In this document: positions 60,009-64,000 of the stretch, one piece after another | How the letters are laid out: each line of letters begins with the position of its first letter | Position numbering within the stretch: position 1 is the first letter of the stretch | NCBI RefSeq assembly: GCF_037652055.1 | Contig: NZ_JBBKAH010000006.1 | Location: forward strand, 95,158 to 159,157 | From: Pelagibius sp037652055 | Lineage (GTDB): Bacteria; Pseudomonadota; Alphaproteobacteria; Kiloniellales; Kiloniellaceae | Length of the DNA: 64,000 bases | Direction of reading: 5' to 3' | Position numbers and translations under genes: made by a program | The notes under the pieces: model-generated | Databases searched by the model: none | What the model was told of the DNA's origin: nothing | What the model saw: the letters and a program-made list of their open reading frames with translations, nothing else

Positions 60009-63000
60009 ATGGCACTAGGACCGGGTTCGATCGCCTTCACGGGTTTCAACGCCGACACGACCAGTAACCTTGCCTTTGCGGCGATGGAAACCATCGCCGC
60101 CGGCACCGTCATCTACTTCACCGCAAACAACTGGAACGGGGCGAGCTTCGAGGGAGCAGAGGCGGTCGTTGCCTGGACGGCCGACGCGGACATCCCCGCC
60201 GGAACGGTGATCACCCTGGATGGGCTGCAGGACGCCGCCACCGCATCGAGCAGCCGGGGGACTCTCGACTTTGGCGGCGCGGCGGGCCTCACCTTCACCG
60301 ACGCGGACGAAGCGGTCTACGCCTATACCGGCGCGTCAGCGGAGACGCCGGCGGCCTTCGTCGCGGCGATCGCCAACGACACCTTCGCGGCTGCCGGCAG
60401 CACCTTGGATGGCACCGGCCTCGCCACCGGAGACACCGCCCTCGCCCTGCAGAGCAAGGACGCCGACGCCGACATCGCGCAGTACGACCTGGAGCGCAGC
60501 GGCCACGACAGCCTCGATACCTTCCGCACCATGATCAACAACCCCGCCAACTGGCGCACCCAGGACGGCTCGGGGGACCAGAGCCACGACACCGGTTCGC
60601 CGAACCTGCCGTTCTCAGAGGTGCCCTTCGTGACCGAGGGTCTGGGCACTGGCGCCATCGCCTTCACCGGCTTCAGCTCAGAGGGCGACGGCGACCTAGC
60701 CTTCGTGACCTTCGAAGACATCGCCGCAGGCACGGTGATCTCCTTCACCGATAACAAGTGGGACGGCTCCAGCTTCGCCAGCGACGAGAGCGTGTGGACT
60801 TGGACGGCTGACGCCGATATCCCCGCCGGCTCGGTCATCAGCATGAACGACCTCGCGAGCGGCAGCCCGACCAGCAACCACGGCACCATCGCCTTCACCG
60901 ACTCGACCAATGTGGGCATCGATTCGGTGAACGAGGTGATCTACGCCTTCACCGGCACGGCCGACGCGCCAACCACCTTCCTGACAGCCTTCTCCAACAA
61001 CCAGTTCAGCACGTTGTACGGGACCTCTCCGGGCACCGGCCTGACTTCGGGCGTCAATGCCACGGCCATGGGTCAGTCGTTCGTCGCGCCGTCGAATTCG
61101 GAAGTCGCCGTCTACAACCGCTTCACCGATGGACTCGACGATCTGGAGAAGTACCGGCCTTACATCTACAACGAACGCAACTGGGCCTATCAGAAAGGCG
61201 ACGGCGACCAGAGCACCGACGGCGTCCATCCGGACTTGCCCTTCGATACCGACCCCTTCACGATCATCGAGGGCCCGCAAACGCAGATCGTGGAATTCGC
61301 CACCGATTCGCTGAACGTTGCGGCGACGGAAGGCACGATCGAGAACGTCGGCTATGTCGACTTTACGATCTATCGCACCGGCGGCACCCAGGGGAATCTG
61401 TCGGTCACCGGCACCGTGACCCTGGGAACGGCGGATGCCGGCGACTTCAACAACCCAACGCTGACCTGGGGCGGCACCATCATCGAAGGCAGCACCGAGA
61501 CGGTCATTCGTGTTTCCTGGAATGCCGATGCGCAGTTGGAAGCGGACGAGACGTTCACAATCACCCTCACGGAAGCCGCCAACACCCAGGCCGCGGTCGA
61601 ATTCGGCGACGCCATCGTGGCAGAGGGAACGATCCTCAACGACGATGACGGCAAAACCGACCTGGTGGTCACAGCCGGCGAGACGCTGAAAGGTCTCGTC
61701 ATTCTATCCGGCGCAGACACCCTGACGGTCGAAGAAGGCGGCAGCATTGTTGCTGACGACGAGGGCCCCTTTACCGTTGGTCTCGTCGATTCGCTCAACG
61801 AAGTCGTGATCGACAACGCGGGTCTCATCAGTGGCAACTCCGAGAACGACAGCTTCGACGCCATCGGTGGCGACCTGGGCGTTGCGGAACACTACCTCAC
61901 GATCATCAATCGCGAGACCGGTGTCATCACCTCCGACCAGAAGGCCATCAACGTCGAAACCGACGAGGACGGCGGGATCGGCTCCATCCTTCTGGAGAAC
62001 GCCGGCCTGATCGAGAGCACGGATGACCATGCGGTCGATCTGCGCAAGGCTTACTCCGAGAGCATGACCGTAATCAACCACGACACCGGCCGCATCATCG
62101 GCAACGGCGACGGCCTCCGCGGTGCCTTCGAAGATTCGACGGTCGATCAGTCAATCGTACACAACTACGGCTACATCGCCGGCCGCGATGACGGCATCGA
62201 CTACCAGGACGGCAGCGCCACGCTCTACAACTACGAGACCGGCGTCATCGAGTCCTTTGAGAACAACGCGATTTCAGGGGACGAAAGCCAGCTGATCTAT
62301 AACTGGGGGCTGATCACCGGCGGAAACGGCTCCGGCGTCAATCTGGACACCAGCAGAAACGCACCGGCAACGGTCGTCTACAACTACGGCACCATCAGCG
62401 GCAACTATGTGGGCGAAGGTGACGGCGATGGCGACGGCGTCGATGTGGACGGTTTGATCGAGATCTACAACGAGGGCCGCATCGAGGCCAACGGCGCCGA
62501 CAACCAGGACGACTTCGCCGACGGCATCGCGGCCGGCGGCGGCGTCATCCACAACCTGGCCGGCGGCGTAATCTACGGCGAGAGCCGCGGCATCCTGATC
62601 GACGACAGCGATCTTGACGAAGCTTATGCGGCGACCGCTGTGGTGAACCAGGGCACCATCACCTCTGATCTGGATACCGCGATCCGCTTCATCGGCAGCT
62701 GGAACGACAAGATCACCAACAGCGGCACCATCGCCAGCGCCTCCGGCTCGGCCATCGAGATGGACGGCGGCAACGACAACCTCACCAACAGCGGCCAGAT
62801 CGACGGCGACGTCGACCTAGGCGAGGGTAACGACACCCTGGTGAACAGCAAGACGATCACCGGCGCTGTCACGCTGGGGCTTGGCGACGATGTGCTCACG
62901 CAGACCGGCAGCGGTGTCATCGATGGCAACGTCGATGCCGGCGATGGCACCGACACCGTGACGAACTCCGGCAGCATCGAGGGCGGTGTTGCGCTGGGCC

Positions 63001-64000
63001 TGGGTGATGACCGCTTCAAGCAGATGAGCAGCGGCTCGGTGAGTGGCGCTGTCGATGCCGGGGAAGGCAACGATGCAGTGGATGCCTCCGGCAGCATCGA
63101 CGGCGGTGTCGAACTCGGCGCCGGCGACGACAGCCTGATCCTATCGAGCAGCGGCTCGGTGACCGGCTCCGTGGCGGCCGGAGACGGTGATGACGAGCTG
63201 GACATCGCTGGCACCATCGATGGCGATGTCGACCTGGGTCTGGGGGATGACAGCATCGCGGTGAAGGACGGCGGCCTGCTCTCCGGAGACCTGTCCGCGG
63301 GTGACGGCCACGACAGCGTGTCGGCTTCCGGCGAGATCGATGGCGACGTCGACTTGGGTGCCGGCGACGATACCCTGACGCTCGATACCGCCGCCACGAT
63401 CACCGGCAGGATCGTCGGCGGCGAAGGCGGCGACACCGTTGTCCTGACCGGTAAAGGTGACGGCAGCCTGGGCGAGCTTGCCGACATCGAGACCGTGCAG
63501 GTCGAAGGCGGCAACTGGACCCTGACGGGCGAAGGCGCCGAGATCGTCCTCGCCGAGAGCGTCCACAGCCTGACGCTGGGTGGTGAGGCGCTCGCCGACG
63601 GCGTCTACGAAGGCTCGCTCACAGGCTTCGGCATGAACGATGCCCTGCGCCTTGCGGCGATCGGCACCGCCAGCTCGGTCGAGATGGACGAGACCAACCT
63701 GCTGACCATCGTCTATGCCGGCGGAACCCTGACCCTGCAGCTCGACCCAGCGGCCGATTACAGCAGCCTGGCCTGGGACATCGCCGCCGACGGCCAGGGC
63801 GGCTCGCTGCTCACCCTCGTCCCGATCAGCACCACTCCGACCACCGGCGACGACCATCTGGTCGGAACCAACGGCGACGACACTCTGACGGGCGACCGTG
63901 GCGACGACACCCTGGACGGCGGTGATGGCGACGATCTGCTGGACGGCGGCCGCGACGACGACGTGATCCTGGCCGGCGACGGCTTCGACACGGTCTACGG
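60009..64000 (+). CDS. Large RTX-type exported repeat protein, 5' part (runs off the window)
   Basis: Open without a stop from ATG 60009 to the window edge, 1330 codons; GGGGAG lies 8 bases before the start. In order: two copies of a domain of about 208 residues, starting IAFTGF at residues 8 and 217 and each ending in GDGDQS-type and LPF motifs; a Calx-beta-like domain at about 424-548 (ends GTILNDDDG); a long run of beta-solenoid-like repeats with NYGTISGN and NSGTIASASG words; about ten Gly/Asp-rich repeats (GDVDLGAGDDTL type) at about 900-1125; and calcium-binding RTX nonapeptides from about 1280 (GGDGDDLLDGG). No N-terminal signal peptide, as expected for type I secretion with a C-terminal signal outside the window. 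Probably a surface adhesin or extracellular enzyme. Confidence 0.9.
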   Translation, partial: MALGPGSIAFTGFNADTTSNLAFAAMETIAAGTVIYFTANNWNGASFEGAEAVVAWTADADIPAGTVITLDGLQDAATASSSRGTLDFGGAAGLTFTDADEAVYAYTGASAETPAAFVAAIANDTFAAAGSTLDGTGLATGDTALALQSKDADADIAQYDLERSGHDSLDTFRTMINNPANWRTQDGSGDQSHDTGSPNLPFSEVPFVTEGLGTGAIAFTGFSSEGDGDLAFVTFEDIAAGTVISFTDNKWDGSSFASDESVWTWTADADIPAGSVISMNDLASGSPTSNHGTIAFTDSTNVGIDSVNEVIYAFTGTADAPTTFLTAFSNNQFSTLYGTSPGTGLTSGVNATAMGQSFVAPSNSEVAVYNRFTDGLDDLEKYRPYIYNERNWAYQKGDGDQSTDGVHPDLPFDTDPFTIIEGPQTQIVEFATDSLNVAATEGTIENVGYVDFTIYRTGGTQGNLSVTGTVTLGTADAGDFNNPTLTWGGTIIEGSTETVIRVSWNADAQLEADETFTITLTEAANTQAAVEFGDAIVAEGTILNDDDGKTDLVVTAGETLKGLVILSGADTLTVEEGGSIVADDEGPFTVGLVDSLNEVVIDNAGLISGNSENDSFDAIGGDLGVAEHYLTIINRETGVITSDQKAINVETDEDGGIGSILLENAGLIESTDDHAVDLRKAYSESMTVINHDTGRIIGNGDGLRGAFEDSTVDQSIVHNYGYIAGRDDGIDYQDGSATLYNYETGVIESFENNAISGDESQLIYNWGLITGGNGSGVNLDTSRNAPATVVYNYGTISGNYVGEGDGDGDGVDVDGLIEIYNEGRIEANGADNQDDFADGIAAGGGVIHNLAGGVIYGESRGILIDDSDLDEAYAATAVVNQGTITSDLDTAIRFIGSWNDKITNSGTIASASGSAIEMDGGNDNLTNSGQIDGDVDLGEGNDTLVNSKTITGAVTLGLGDDVLTQTGSGVIDGNVDAGDGTDTVTNSGSIEGGVALGLGDDRFKQMSSGSVSGAVDAGEGNDAVDASGSIDGGVELGAGDDSLILSSSGSVTGSVAAGDGDDELDIAGTIDGDVDLGLGDDSIAVKDGGLLSGDLSAGDGHDSVSASGEIDGDVDLGAGDDTLTLDTAATITGRIVGGEGGDTVVLTGKGDGSLGELADIETVQVEGGNWTLTGEGAEIVLAESVHSLTLGGEALADGVYEGSLTGFGMNDALRLAAIGTASSVEMDETNLLTIVYAGGTLTLQLDPAADYSSLAWDIAADGQGGSLLTLVPISTTPTTGDDHLVGTNGDDTLTGDRGDDTLDGGDGDDLLDGGRDDDVILAGDGFDTVY

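Overview
This is a GC-rich (by eye about two-thirds G+C) chromosomal window whose gene content points to an alphaproteobacterium, probably a free-living or marine Rhodospirillales-type organism. The clues are the cysG-DUF2849-cysI-DUF934-cysH sulfite operon, a CIRCE-controlled groESL, a LuxR/LuxI pair beside a PraR-type XRE regulator, and frequent GTG/TTG starts. The assignment is inferred from gene families and order, not from a marker-gene search. I found no tRNA, rRNA, insertion sequence, prophage or CRISPR array.

Layout. 1-3.5 kb: an RND/HlyD-type adaptor, a divergent tusA/ArsR pair, an XRE regulator and a secreted unknown. 3.6-7.0 kb: queuosine operon queA-tgt-queG. 7.0-9.5 kb: a LysR regulator divergent from an ornithine-cyclodeaminase-family gene, then a lipoprotein. 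9.7-14.5 kb: assimilatory sulfite operon. 14.7-18.3 kb: a TPR protein, a SleB-type wall hydrolase and a PilZ protein. 18.4-25.4 kb (minus strand): a quorum-sensing locus reading XRE regulator, luxR, luxI, an 85-residue protein, cytochrome P450, MFS exporter, acyl-CoA/aryl-CoA ligase. 25.7-29.2 kb: a CHASE4-type histidine kinase and an ECF sigma/anti-sigma pair. 29.2-35.5 kb: a Fur-type iron operon (imelysin, di-heme oxidoreductase, second imelysin, DUF1513) divergent from bfd, with bacterioferritin next to it. 35.7-43.9 kb: TRAP substrate-binding protein, TetR-regulated peroxiredoxin, creatinase, methyltransferase, AraC regulator, TauE/SafE permease, GFA and HAD proteins. 44.0-54.7 kb (minus strand): one ten-gene nucleoside uptake and salvage operon (BMP binding protein, ATPase, two permeases, cdd, purine nucleoside phosphorylase, deoC, deoA, a PHYHD1-like dioxygenase, a 5'-nucleotidase). 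55.5-57.3 kb: small unknowns and a KDG-kinase-like sugar kinase. 57.4-59.6 kb: groES-groEL with CIRCE and a textbook terminator. From 60.0 kb to the window edge: the first 1330 codons of a very large RTX-type exported protein, still open at the end.

The most interesting region is 18.4-25.4 kb. The LuxR protein keeps all nine canonical LuxR residues. Its Shine-Dalgarno sequence is buried in a perfect 9-bp hairpin, a perfect 24-bp palindrome lies upstream of luxI, and the downstream genes look like a small-molecule modification/export set. Second is the nucleoside operon, whose PHYHD1-like 2-oxoglutarate oxygenase is embedded by translational overlap among salvage enzymes. Other regulatory sites read directly from the sequence are two Fur boxes, a pair of matching TetR operators, the CIRCE element, and an orphan minus-strand terminator that implies an unannotated transcript upstream of the nucleoside operon.
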